A DNA stretch of 52,391 nucleotides from Bog-473 sp036491435 (GTDB lineage Bacteria > Actinomycetota > Acidimicrobiia > Acidimicrobiales > RAAP-2): the NCBI GenBank assembly GCA_036491435.1, contig DASXBZ010000167.1, positions 1 through 52,391 of the forward strand, written 5' to 3'. The position numbers and the translations under genes were made by a program. Under the pieces are notes generated by a model that saw only the letters and a list, made by a program, of their open reading frames with translations, was not told the DNA's origin and made no database searches. Positions 1-8,289 of this stretch are shown here, in pieces. The stretch's first letter is position 1. Every line of letters starts with the position of its first letter.

Positions 1-3
1 TGC

Positions 4-705
4 GTGGCGAGTTCGGCGTCTATCAACCTGGCGGCTGAGCGCGTGCCAGCGCCGGGCTCGTTCTGGCCGTTGTTCGACCTCGCGGTCCGCACCCCCGCGC
101 TCGAGCTCCGGCTTCCCAGAGAATCGGAATTCGCGGCGCTCATCGAGCTGGCGGACGCCGGAATCCACGATCCCGACACGATGCCATTCTTCGTCCCGTG
201 GACCGACCTTCAACCGGGGCCGCGCGCCCGCGAAACGGCAAAGTGGCTGTGGAGTCACCGTGCCAACTGGTCGCCCGAAAAGTGGACGTTCACGGCGGGC
301 GTCTTCGTCGACGGACGTCCGGCCGGGATGCAGGACGTCGGCGCCGAGCACTTTCGAGCTGTGCGCTCCGTCGAAACCGGGTCCTGGCTCGGGCGGGCCT
401 ATCAGGGTCGCGGCCTCGGCCGCGAGATGCGTGAGGCGATCCTGCATCTTGCCTTTGCGGGCCTCGACGCCGAGGAAGCACTGAGTGGCGCCTTCGAGGA
501 CAACGCGGCCTCACTCGCCACGTCTCGGGCCGTGGGTTACGAAGAGAACGGGGAGGCGAGGGGCCATCGGCGCGACTCGTCGGGTCGCACACTGCGCTTT
601 CGCATGGGCCGCGATGTCTGGGCGCGGCGTCGCCGGGACGACATCGAGATCGTCGGCCTCGAGGAGTGTCTCGACATGTTCGTCGGTCCAGCGCCCGGGA
701 CCTAG
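4..705 (+). CDS. GNAT-family N-acetyltransferase
   Basis: A 233-residue protein with the GNAT fold, so probably a cytoplasmic acyl-CoA-dependent N-acetyltransferase of unknown substrate. The acetyl-CoA loop is visible near residues 130-145 (RAYQGRGLGREMREA), and the typical late motif (EDNAASLATSRAVGYEENG) follows. The RimJ/RimL-like layout also includes the W-rich segment around residues 75-95. The frame is open to the window edge, so the GTG at base 4 is only the first visible start and the true start may lie upstream. The next gene begins 3 bases after the stop, which suggests co-transcription with the membrane glycosyltransferase. The family assignment is solid; the substrate is not predictable. 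Confidence 0.8.
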   Translation: MASSASINLAAERVPAPGSFWPLFDLAVRTPALELRLPRESEFAALIELADAGIHDPDTMPFFVPWTDLQPGPRARETAKWLWSHRANWSPEKWTFTAGVFVDGRPAGMQDVGAEHFRAVRSVETGSWLGRAYQGRGLGREMREAILHLAFAGLDAEEALSGAFEDNAASLATSRAVGYEENGEARGHRRDSSGRTLRFRMGRDVWARRRRDDIEIVGLEECLDMFVGPAPGT

Positions 706-708
706 GCG

Positions 709-2466
709 ATGAGCACGTCCGGCGGCGGAACGCACGACGTGATGTCGGGTCGTGCAGAAGCGGGAACCGTCGTGGAGACCCGGATATCCCCGGAGGCCAT
801 GACGTCACGGTCCCGGGCTTCGATCAACCCCGTCGTGTCAGTCGTGTTCGTCGCGGCGGCGCTCGCGATCCTCTACGGGTTGGTCCTGCGGGTGTGGCTC
901 CTCGTAGAGCTCCCGATATGGGGTGACGAGGCGATCGTCGGCATCATGGGCCGTGCCATCGACGGCGGGCACTTCACTGCGTTCTACCCGGGACAGCACT
1001 ACGGCGGCCTGGAGCCCTACCTGGTGGCCCTGGGCCTGAAGGTCGGAGGAGGCGGTGAGCCGGCACTCAACGGCACGCCGGCGGTGCTCTGCGCAGTCGC
1101 CGCCATCCTCGTCGGAGCCCTTACCTTCGCGGCGACGAGGAGCCGTCCGTTGTCGTTCGCGGCCACCGGAGCGGTCTGGGTGTGGCCATTCGTTGTGATC
1201 TGGCAATCGGTGCGCGAGGGAGGCTTCCGCGAGGCGACCCTCTGTTGCGGGCTCGTTGCCATTCTCTGCTGCGTCAGGGTCTACCGCCGTCGGGCAGGCC
1301 CGGGCACGTTCCTCCTCCTCGGCGGGGCGCTCGGACTCGGGTGGTGGGCCTCTCCCGAGATCTGGTACTTCGCGCTTCCGTGTCTCGTGCTGCTGCTTGC
1401 CTGGTGGTGGGCCGCATCACGATCCGCTGCTCCACGTCAGACAACGCAGGACATGGAGCCGTCGCGATTGGGCGCGCTGGCGCTCCTCGTCGGGGGTGGT
1501 CTGGTCGGTTCGCTGCCGTGGTTGTACGCCAACGCGCACACGGGATTCGCGTCCCTGAAGAGCAGCTCATTTGCCGCGAACGGCGGCGCGACCTACGGCG
1601 ACCGGTTGTCCGTCTTCTTCCACTACATGCTGCCGTTGCAGCTCGGCGTGCGCACGCTCGGCAGCGGGGAGTGGGTGGGCGGAGGCGCTGTCGGCGAGCT
1701 GCTCTATGCCGTCGTGCTCGTGCTGATAACAGCGGCGTGCGTCCGCGCCGTGTGGGTCGCGGTGGGAGAGCGCACCACGCTGGTCCCGGCCGCACTGGCA
1801 ACGGGCGTCGTCGCGTATCCGTTCCTGTACGCCGCCGCCCCGGGAACTGCCTTTTGGCACGACGGCCGCTATGGCATCTACCTGCCGACGATTGTGGTCC
1901 TCTTGTTCGCTACGTCCCTCGGGACACTGCGCGCAAAGGCGCCACGGGCGAACCACACGCACAGTGCCGTCGCTCAGGGCGCACTATTGCTCGCCGCAGT
2001 GGGAGTCATCGCCGCCTTGTGTCTCACCGTTGCCGGCGCCCGCACTGCAGGCGTCCCGGCCTCCTTCTTCACCAGCTGGCGCCAGGGCGACGCTCCGATG
2101 GAGCAGGCGGTACAGGCCATGCGGCAGCACCACATCACCGCCGCCTACGGCGACTACTGGACCGCCTACGACCTCGACTTCCTGAGTGGAGGGAGCCCGG
2201 CTATCAGCCCTTCGCCCTACGACGTCGTTCGGTCGTCGGGCCTCGCCGCCGAAGTGGCGTCGGCCAAGATTCCTGCGTGGCTCTTCTTCGCACCCGATCA
2301 GGTGTCACGGGCCACTGACGTCTTCGGCAATCCTCAGCCTGGCCCCGGCCCGTACACGGAGCAGACATTCGAGGACCACCTCAAGGCGCTCGGGATCGGT
2401 TACACGGTGGTGAAGCTCGGAGTCCTGGACGCGGTGGTGCCAACACGACGCGTCCCGACGCCCTAA
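709..2466 (+). CDS. Multi-pass membrane glycosyltransferase (GT39/PMT-like superfamily)
   Basis: A 585-residue integral membrane protein with about ten hydrophobic segments. It has an acidic loop after the first segment (WGDEA, near residue 68) that matches the D-E motif of lipid-phosphate-sugar-dependent glycosyltransferases (GT-C fold). A soluble C-terminal tail of about 150 residues includes an AAYGDYWTAYDL segment, as in family members that end in a periplasmic domain. It would transfer a sugar from a polyprenyl-phosphate donor to an envelope acceptor; donor and acceptor are unknown. ATG at 709 begins 3 bases after the upstream stop. The gene ends convergently against the broken glycosyltransferase. 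Membrane nature is certain; the family call is by motif and topology. Confidence 0.65.
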   Translation: MSTSGGGTHDVMSGRAEAGTVVETRISPEAMTSRSRASINPVVSVVFVAAALAILYGLVLRVWLLVELPIWGDEAIVGIMGRAIDGGHFTAFYPGQHYGGLEPYLVALGLKVGGGGEPALNGTPAVLCAVAAILVGALTFAATRSRPLSFAATGAVWVWPFVVIWQSVREGGFREATLCCGLVAILCCVRVYRRRAGPGTFLLLGGALGLGWWASPEIWYFALPCLVLLLAWWWAASRSAAPRQTTQDMEPSRLGALALLVGGGLVGSLPWLYANAHTGFASLKSSSFAANGGATYGDRLSVFFHYMLPLQLGVRTLGSGEWVGGGAVGELLYAVVLVLITAACVRAVWVAVGERTTLVPAALATGVVAYPFLYAAAPGTAFWHDGRYGIYLPTIVVLLFATSLGTLRAKAPRANHTHSAVAQGALLLAAVGVIAALCLTVAGARTAGVPASFFTSWRQGDAPMEQAVQAMRQHHITAAYGDYWTAYDLDFLSGGSPAISPSPYDVVRSSGLAAEVASAKIPAWLFFAPDQVSRATDVFGNPQPGPGPYTEQTFEDHLKALGIGYTVVKLGVLDAVVPTRRVPTP

Positions 2467-2476
2467 GGGCGCCTGC

Positions 2477-3141
2477 TCAGGTTCTGCGGAACCGTGCAGC
2501 GAGATGTCGGGCCCTGCTCGGACGCTCACGGGGGCCCGCCGATCGTGCCTGCGCCACAGACGTGGCACGTTCGGCGTCGCGTTCGTCGAACGTTTGGGCC
2601 GTCGGCCAAGGCTCGTCTGTCGACGAGGCAGGACGGGAAAGTACATCGCGAAAGGCGCGCACCAGATGGCTGGCCGTCTTGTCCCAGGTGAGGTCTGCCG
2701 CGACCGCCCGCCGGGCGGCGGATTGGCGGTCACCGAGTTTCGGGTCGTCAAGGAGGCGCTGGGCCGCGTCGGCGAACGCGACGGCGTTCCACGCCGTGGC
2801 CCAGACCGGTGTCTCGCCTCCGAGCTCTCGAAACGGCCCATAGGACACCGACAGCGAGGCCGTGCCCGCCAAGGCCGCCTCGAACGGCACGAATCCGAAG
2901 CCGTCCGCCGAGCTCGGGCAGAGGACCAGGGCGGCATGTGTGAGTAACCAGACGACCGGTCCTGGCTCGTGCGGTTCGCCAGCGTTGCGGGGTCCGCAAC
3001 ACCGATCACGACCTTCGCCGTGGCCGGAAGCGCGGCCGTCGTCGCCGCCCACCAGCCGGGAGCCGCGCCGGGTTCCGGGGCCCCGATCGCGACGAGGACG
3101 TTCATCGGCCAGGGCGGTTCGGCCGACGGTGTTTCGCTCAT
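2477..3141 (-). pseudogene. Frameshifted GT4-type glycosyltransferase remnant
   Basis: The 3' part encodes a recognisable C-terminal half of a GT-B (GT4-like) glycosyltransferase, including CPSSADGFGFVPFEAALAGT (the donor-binding E-x7-E region) and a Trp-Asp-Lys helix near the end. The matching N-terminal piece (MNVLVAIGAPEPGAAPGWW, then KVVIGVADPATL) lies in another frame. The switch falls around bases 2945-2980. The usual segment between these blocks is also short, so one out-of-frame deletion could explain both. The acceptor-binding N-terminal domain is missing. ATG at 3141 overlaps the stop of the preceding monooxygenase (ATGA), so the gene was once translationally coupled to that operon. 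Most likely a decaying gene; a sequencing error explains the frame but not the missing domain. Confidence 0.6.
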
Positions 3142-3446
3142 GTCCGTCTGTCTGTGCTGACGACGGTCTCGAAATGTTCCACGACCGGGAAGGGGTCGTA
3201 GAAATGGTGCAAAGCGGTTCGCCATTCCTCGTAGGCGGCCGAGCCGCGGAACCCATCGGTATGGTCCTCGAGGCGTTCCCACTCGACCAGGAGCAGGAAC
3301 CGATTAGGAACCTCGATGCACCGCTCGACCCGCAGCGACACGAATCCTGGGCTACCCGCGATAAAACGCGTGGCGCTCGCCATCGCTTCCATGAACTCGC
3401 TCTCGCGACCGGGTACGACCTCGAGCACCGCGTGCTCGGTGATCAC
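3138..3446 (-). CDS. Antibiotic biosynthesis monooxygenase (ABM) domain protein
   Basis: A 102-residue ferredoxin-like alpha/beta protein of the ABM/YgiN type. Features are an N-terminal strand (ITEHAVLEVVPG), a helix (ESEFMEAMASATRFI), the GFVSLRVERCIEVPNRFLLLVEWE hairpin (visible as two strands), and the terminal FYDPFPVVEHF strand. Such proteins are small dimeric cofactor-free monooxygenases or sugar/quinone binders. I chose GTG at 3446 because its GTGA overlaps the stop of the upstream amidohydrolase and the conserved fold starts there; the longer open frame upstream is non-conserved shadow. It sits third in the carboxylase operon, and its own stop overlaps the next start. Substrate unknown. 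Confidence 0.75.
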   Translation of the reverse strand: MITEHAVLEVVPGRESEFMEAMASATRFIAGSPGFVSLRVERCIEVPNRFLLLVEWERLEDHTDGFRGSAAYEEWRTALHHFYDPFPVVEHFETVVSTDRRT

Positions 3447-4624
3447 GCCCGGGAAAGCAGCCGGCTGCGGAGTTCGGTGTCCATTGCCGCGTCGATGGCC
3501 GTCCAGGCCAACGCGACCGCGCCGTCGCGGACCGCGGCGTCTGCGGAGGGTGTCACACACGCAGCCGCGAACTCGCGCTGGTGATTGACGGCGCCGTCCG
3601 CCTCGATTGCCATCAATGGGTGGATCGTCGGCACCGCCAGCGACACGTTCGCCATGTCGGTCGACAAGGTCGGCTGCGGCGCGCCTGCGTCGTCGGCGTC
3701 GAAGCGCCTGCCGAGGGTCTCGGCGTTCGCGCGGTAGGCGCTGAGGAGCGCCTTATCGGGCTCCATGTGGGAGTACACGGGCGAGAGTTCTTCGTACTCG
3801 AGGGTGCAGCCCGTGGCGAGCGCACCGGCCTCGAAGCAGGCCTCGACGCGAGGACGCAGGGCCGCGAGTCCTGCCGCCGTGCGTGAACGGACCATGTATC
3901 GCGCTGTCATCGCGCCCGGGATCACGTTGGCGGCGCCGGGGCTCTCCGTCACGACGCCGTGGACCTGGTCGCCCGGCCGTAGTTGTTGGCGCAACACGGC
4001 GATGGCCACCTGCGCCACGGTCAGCGCGTCCTGCGCATTGACCCCTTCCCAGGGCGCCGCCGACGCGTGGGCCTCACGGCCGTGGTAGCGGACGTCGAAA
4101 TGCGCCACGGCCAGGCAGGTCGCCGAGAGCCACTCGGAGGGCCACGGGTGCACCATCATCGCGGCGTGGACGCCGGAGAAGGCGCCGCGTTCGAGCATGA
4201 GTACCTTCCCCCCTCCCCCCTCCTCGGCGGGCGTGCCGAGGACGCGCACCGTCAGCCCGACGTCTTCGGCCACTTCCGCCAACGCCAGGCCCGCGCCGAC
4301 GGCGGTGGCGGCGATGATGTTGTGGCCGCAGGCATGACCGATCTCGGGGAGCGCGTCGTACTCCGCGCATACGGCGACGACGAGTTCGCCCTTCCCGGCG
4401 CGTGACTCGAACGCGGTGTCCAGGTCGTAGACGCCCTCTGTGACGTCCAGGCCGCCGGCTCGGATGGCTTCGGCCACCGCATGGGCCGACACCTTCTCGC
4501 CATAACAGAGCTCGGGGTGTTCGTGGACGAAGTGGCTGAGCGCGACCAGCTCGTCCAGGCGGTCGTCGATGACCGCAGCAGCCGCGTCCTTGGCCGCAGC
4601 GGTTGCGGACGCCCCGGCGGACAC
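3443..4624 (-). CDS. M20-family amidohydrolase
   Basis: A 393-residue zinc-dependent M20 (M20D-like) amidohydrolase. Visible metal and catalytic motifs are HPELCYGE near residue 36, HACGHN near residue 97, PAEEGGGGK near residue 130, and a C-terminal metal-ligand His region. A dimerisation domain lies in the middle (FDVRYHGREAHASAAPWEG). Relatives cleave N-acyl amino acids or aminobenzoyl-glutamate in the cytoplasm; the substrate here is open. GTG at 4624 directly abuts the stop of the biotin carboxylase gene (TAG then GTG), so it is surely translated from the same message. Its placement behind an acyl-CoA carboxylase hints at release of an acyl-amide, but that is speculation. Confidence 0.8.
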   Translation of the reverse strand: MSAGASATAAAKDAAAAVIDDRLDELVALSHFVHEHPELCYGEKVSAHAVAEAIRAGGLDVTEGVYDLDTAFESRAGKGELVVAVCAEYDALPEIGHACGHNIIAATAVGAGLALAEVAEDVGLTVRVLGTPAEEGGGGKVLMLERGAFSGVHAAMMVHPWPSEWLSATCLAVAHFDVRYHGREAHASAAPWEGVNAQDALTVAQVAIAVLRQQLRPGDQVHGVVTESPGAANVIPGAMTARYMVRSRTAAGLAALRPRVEACFEAGALATGCTLEYEELSPVYSHMEPDKALLSAYRANAETLGRRFDADDAGAPQPTLSTDMANVSLAVPTIHPLMAIEADGAVNHQREFAAACVTPSADAAVRDGAVALAWTAIDAAMDTELRSRLLSRA

Positions 4625-6388
4625 CTACTCGATGACCGCGACGACGTCGCCCGCGCCGACCGAGTCGCCCGCGCTCACGCGTACCTCTTTGATCACCCCG
4701 TCCTTTTCGGCCGCCACCGCGTTCTCCATCTTCATCGCCTCGAGGAGGCAGATCGTCTGGCCTACCTCGACGACGTCGCCCACCGCGACGAGCACCTTCA
4801 CGATCGTGCCTTGCATCGGCACGGTTACCTGGCCCGAGCCTGTGCCGGCGACGGCGGAGGAGGCGGCTCGCTTGGGCCGGCCGGCCGGGCGGGCCGGCCC
4901 GATGGCCGGGCCGAGGTCCGGGACCCACAGGCGAACCGAGTACCGGCGGCCGTCGACCTCGGCCGTCACGTCGCGTTCGACGGTCGGTACCTCTTCGTCG
5001 CCGGCCGGTTGTGCGGGAGCACCGGGTGTCTCGGCCACCAGGTCGCTCAGGTCGAGCGTCTCCTCGACCCACTTGGTCGAGTGTCTCGCAGCAGCGAAGT
5101 CGGGATGGCTGAGGATGGCGACGTCGGCCGGCAGCGTGGTGGCGACGCCGGTGATACGCGTCTCTGCGATGGCCCGGAGCATCCGGCGCCGGGCGGCCTC
5201 TCGGTCGGGCGCCCAGACGATGAGCTTGGCGATCAGGTTGTCGTAGTACTGCGAGACGGTGTCGCCGCTTTCGTAGCCGGCGTCGAGGCGGACACCGGGT
5301 CCCGACGGCTGCTGGAACGAGGTCAGGGTGCCCGGCGACGGGGTGAAACGCCCGCCGCTTGGATCCTCGGCGTTGATGCGCACCTCGATCGCGTGCCCGT
5401 TGCGGGTGATGTCCTTCTGGGAGAAGTCGAGGGCCTCGCCCGAGGCGATGCGGATCTGCCAGGCGACGAGGTCGAGCCCGGTGACGAGCTCGGTGACCGG
5501 GTGTTCGACTTGGAGCCGGGTGTTCATCTCGAGGAAGTAGAACTCGCCGTCCTGGTACAGGAACTCGACGGTGCCCGCGTTGTAGTAGCCGCACGCCTTC
5601 GACACCTTCACTGCCGCCTTGCCCATGGCTTGGCGGATGTCGTCGGGGAAGTCGGGTGCCGGGCTCTCCTCGACGAGCTTCTGGTGCCGCCGCTGGGCGG
5701 AGCAGTCGCGCTCGCCGAGCCACAGCGTGTTGCCGTGCTGGTCGGCGAGCACCTGCATCTCGACGTGGCGCGGCCAGCCGAGATAGCGCTCGAGGTAGAT
5801 CTCGGGACGCCCGAAGTACGCCTGCGCCTCGCGGGCGGCCGACTCCATGGCCTCGGCCGCCTCGGCCGCCGAGGCGACGACCTTCATGCCGCGCCCGCCT
5901 CCTCCGTAGGCGGCCTTGATGGCAACGGGCCATCCGTGCTCGTCGCCGAACGTGACCACCTCGTCGGGGGAGGTCAGGGGCTCGGAGCGACCGGGCACCC
6001 CGGCGACGCCCGCTTTCTCCGCGGCCACACGGGAGCTGATCTTGTCGCCCATCACCTCGATGGCCTCGGGCGGCGGACCGATGAAGGTGACGCCCCGCTC
6101 GGTGATGGCGCGGGCGAAGTCGGTGTTCTCGGAAAAGAAGCCGTACCCGGGATGGACCCCGTCGGCGCCGCTCTGCTCGATGGCCGCCAGGATGGCGTCG
6201 GTGTTCAGGTAGCTGTCGGCCGCCGTCTCCCCGCCGAGTGCGTAGGCCTCGTCGGCCATGCGCACGTGCAGCGCGTCACGGTCGAGGTTGGAGTACACGG
6301 CGACGGTGCCGATGCCCATCTCGCGGCACGTCCGGATGACACGGACGGCGATCTCGCCGCGATTGGCAATGAGGATCTTGTCGAGCAC
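4625..6388 (-). CDS. Biotin carboxylase / biotin carboxyl carrier fusion (acyl-CoA carboxylase alpha chain)
   Basis: A 587-residue alpha subunit of an acetyl/propionyl-type acyl-CoA carboxylase. Residues 1-450 form the ATP-grasp biotin carboxylase (KILIANRGEIAVRVIRTCRE at the start, the YGGGGRGMK glycine loop, EMNTRLQVEHPVTE, RINAEDP). The C-terminus is a lipoyl/biotinyl domain with the attachment motif EAMKMEN, biotinylated lysine at about residue 553. It carboxylates enzyme-bound biotin in the cytoplasm using bicarbonate and ATP. The carboxyltransferase (beta) subunit needed to complete the reaction is not in this window. GTG at 6388 has a GGAGG Shine-Dalgarno upstream. It heads a coupled operon and is divergent from birA, whose product biotinylates it. 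Confidence 0.92.
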   Translation of the reverse strand: MLDKILIANRGEIAVRVIRTCREMGIGTVAVYSNLDRDALHVRMADEAYALGGETAADSYLNTDAILAAIEQSGADGVHPGYGFFSENTDFARAITERGVTFIGPPPEAIEVMGDKISSRVAAEKAGVAGVPGRSEPLTSPDEVVTFGDEHGWPVAIKAAYGGGGRGMKVVASAAEAAEAMESAAREAQAYFGRPEIYLERYLGWPRHVEMQVLADQHGNTLWLGERDCSAQRRHQKLVEESPAPDFPDDIRQAMGKAAVKVSKACGYYNAGTVEFLYQDGEFYFLEMNTRLQVEHPVTELVTGLDLVAWQIRIASGEALDFSQKDITRNGHAIEVRINAEDPSGGRFTPSPGTLTSFQQPSGPGVRLDAGYESGDTVSQYYDNLIAKLIVWAPDREAARRRMLRAIAETRITGVATTLPADVAILSHPDFAAARHSTKWVEETLDLSDLVAETPGAPAQPAGDEEVPTVERDVTAEVDGRRYSVRLWVPDLGPAIGPARPAGRPKRAASSAVAGTGSGQVTVPMQGTIVKVLVAVGDVVEVGQTICLLEAMKMENAVAAEKDGVIKEVRVSAGDSVGAGDVVAVIE

Positions 6389-6449
6389 GCTGGGTTTTTC
6401 CTCCGGAGAACGGGTCCCTCACATTTGCACGCCCCGTATGGTGTGTGCC

Positions 6450-7196
6450 ATGTGGGCCGGGGCGTGGGAGATCCGACGCTTCGCCGAGATCGACTCGACC
6501 AACACCTATGTCTTGGACCAGGCACGGCAGGGCGCTGCCGAGGGACTGGTGGCCGTAGCCGAGCACCAGTCCGCCGGACGGGGCCGCCTCGATCGGCGCT
6601 GGGAGTCGCCGCCGGGGGCGAACCTGCTGGCGTCGGTCCTCCTGCGCCCGGATTGCGCGGCCGATGACCTCCACCACTGCTCGGTGGCCGTGGCGCTGGC
6701 GGCGGCCGACGCCTGCGCCGAGTTGGCGGGCGTGGAGCCGGTCCTGAAGTGGCCGAACGACCTGTTGGTGGACGGGTCGAAGCTGGCGGGGGTGCTGGCC
6801 GAAGCGGACTTCGAGGGCACCCGGGTGCGGGGCGTCGTGGTGGGGATCGGCCTCAACGTGGCGTGGCCGGGCCCGGCGGAGGCGGGGGGCACCTGCCTGG
6901 ATGACGCCGGTCGCACCGCGCAGCCGGTGGACAAGGGCGTCCTCCTCGATCTGCTGCTCGAGAGGCTGGGCCCCCGCCGCCCGTTTCTCGACCACGAGGC
7001 GGGGAGGCGGGCCCTGCTCGAGGAGGTGCGGCACCGCTGCGCGACGCTCGGCCAGCGGGTCCGGGTCACCCTGCCGAACGAAGAGCTGACCGGGGCCGCG
7101 TCCGCCATCGACGACGCCGGGCACCTGGTGGTCGAGACCCGGTCGGGCCGGCGGCTGGTCAGTGCCGGCGACGTCGTGCACCTGCGACCGGAGTGA
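6450..7196 (+). CDS. birA: Biotin-[acetyl-CoA-carboxylase] ligase
   Basis: A 248-residue class I biotin protein ligase without the N-terminal DNA-binding domain, so not expected to be a repressor. It makes biotinyl-AMP and attaches biotin to the carrier lysine. Visible motifs are EIDSTNTYV, the biotinoyl-AMP loop AGRGRLDRRWESPPG, the core KWPNDLLV with KLAGVL, and GIGLNV. The small C-terminal SH3-like domain (QRVRVTLPNEELTGAASAID) is present. ATG at 6450 is preferred because MWAGAWEIRRF matches the family start; ATG at 6438 is an alternative. Divergent from the biotin carboxylase across 61 bases that must hold both promoters. Confidence 0.92.
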   Translation: MWAGAWEIRRFAEIDSTNTYVLDQARQGAAEGLVAVAEHQSAGRGRLDRRWESPPGANLLASVLLRPDCAADDLHHCSVAVALAAADACAELAGVEPVLKWPNDLLVDGSKLAGVLAEADFEGTRVRGVVVGIGLNVAWPGPAEAGGTCLDDAGRTAQPVDKGVLLDLLLERLGPRRPFLDHEAGRRALLEEVRHRCATLGQRVRVTLPNEELTGAASAIDDAGHLVVETRSGRRLVSAGDVVHLRPE

Positions 7197-7225
7197 ACGA
7201 GAAGGCCCGGTCAGGGCCCTGCCAG

Positions 7226-7258
7226 CTCAGAGGAGGGGTTCTGAGGCTGGGCTAGAAT
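7226..7258 (+). promoter_or_regulatory. Candidate promoter of the sugar-nucleotide operon
   Basis: TAGAAT at 7253-7258 is a good -10 hexamer, ending 10 bases before the ATG of the rmlB-like gene, so transcription would begin close to the start codon. No convincing -35 hexamer is seen. A 6-bp inverted repeat (CTCAGA at 7226-7231, TCTGAG at 7240-7245) lies just upstream and could be an operator or the tail end of a terminator for birA. Confidence 0.4.
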
Positions 7259-7268
7259 CACGGGCACT

Positions 7269-8279
7269 ATGCGCCTTCTCGTCACGGGAGGTGCCGGTTT
7301 CATCGGGTCGAACTTCGCCCGTTATTGGGTCGAGCAGCACCCCGAGGACCATGTCGTCGTCTACGACGTGCTCACCTATGCCGGCAACCGACCCAACCTG
7401 TCCGACATCGAGGACCAGATCGTCTTCGTCCAGGGGGACATCTGCGACCCGGCCGTCGCCGAGAAGACCCTGCGGGGAGAGGAGATCGACACGATCGTTC
7501 ACTTCGCCGCCGAGTCGCACAACTCGCTGGCGGTCCTGAACCCGGGCCTCTTCTTCCGCACCAACGTGCTCGGGACCCAGACGATGCTCGAGGCGGCCCG
7601 CCAGGCGGGCGTCGACCGGTTCCACCACGTCTCGACCTGCGAGGTGTACGGCGACCTGCCCCTCGACACCGACGAGGCGTTCCACGAGGACTCGCCCTAC
7701 CGGCCGCGTACGCCGTACAACGCCTCCAAGGCGGGAGCGGATCACGCCGTGCGCGCCTACGCCGAGACCTACGAGCTGCCGATCACGATCACGAACTGCG
7801 CCAACAACTACGGGCCCTACCAATTCCCCGAGAAGCTCATCCCGCACTTCTGCGCATTGGCGTTGGACGACAAGCCGCTCACGCTCTATGCGAGCACGGA
7901 GAACCGCCGCGAGTGGCTGCACGTCGTCGACCACTGCACCGCGATCGACGCCGTATTGGCGCGAGGCAAGGTCGGCGAGACCTACCACGTGGGAAGCGGC
8001 GTGGAGGCCTCCATCATGGAGGTGGCCGACCGGATCCTCGCGGCGCTCGGGAAGCCCGAATCGCTCAAGACGATCGTGCCGGACAGGCCGGGCCACGACC
8101 GGCGCTACGTGCTGGACAACTCGAAGCTGCGGCGCGAACTGGGTTGGGCCCCCTCGGTCGAGTGGGACCAGGGCTTGGCGGACACGGTGGCGTGGTACGC
8201 CGAGCACCGCGATTGGTGGGAACCCCTGATGGCCCGTGCCCCCGTCGCCGAAGGAGCCTGGGGCACCGGAGCGGGCTGA
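7269..8279 (+). CDS. rmlB: dTDP-glucose 4,6-dehydratase-like (RmlB family)
   Basis: A 336-residue extended short-chain dehydrogenase/reductase of the NDP-sugar dehydratase type. Features: NAD-binding TGGAGFIGSN at residues 6-15, catalytic YNASK (Tyr150, Lys154), the substrate signature NCANNYGPYQFPEKLIP, and WLHVVDH. It would convert dTDP-glucose to the 4-keto-6-deoxy sugar. The normally strict T-D-E active-site triplet reads T-C-E here (residues 123-125), and the SHVDRS segment reads SHNSLA. In the E. coli and Salmonella enzymes that Asp is the acid in water elimination, so chemistry or substrate may differ. First gene of a plus-strand operon; 10 bases precede rmlD. Confidence 0.8.
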   Translation: MRLLVTGGAGFIGSNFARYWVEQHPEDHVVVYDVLTYAGNRPNLSDIEDQIVFVQGDICDPAVAEKTLRGEEIDTIVHFAAESHNSLAVLNPGLFFRTNVLGTQTMLEAARQAGVDRFHHVSTCEVYGDLPLDTDEAFHEDSPYRPRTPYNASKAGADHAVRAYAETYELPITITNCANNYGPYQFPEKLIPHFCALALDDKPLTLYASTENRREWLHVVDHCTAIDAVLARGKVGETYHVGSGVEASIMEVADRILAALGKPESLKTIVPDRPGHDRRYVLDNSKLRRELGWAPSVEWDQGLADTVAWYAEHRDWWEPLMARAPVAEGAWGTGAG

Positions 8280-8289
8280 GGGGTAAGGG

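Noticed and set aside
4074..5933. 619-residue open frame on the minus strand, and a 728-residue frame on the plus strand (4481-6667), over the biotin carboxylase
   Set aside because: Both are Arg/Gly-rich shadow frames of a clearly conserved gene; long antisense frames are expected at this G+C content.
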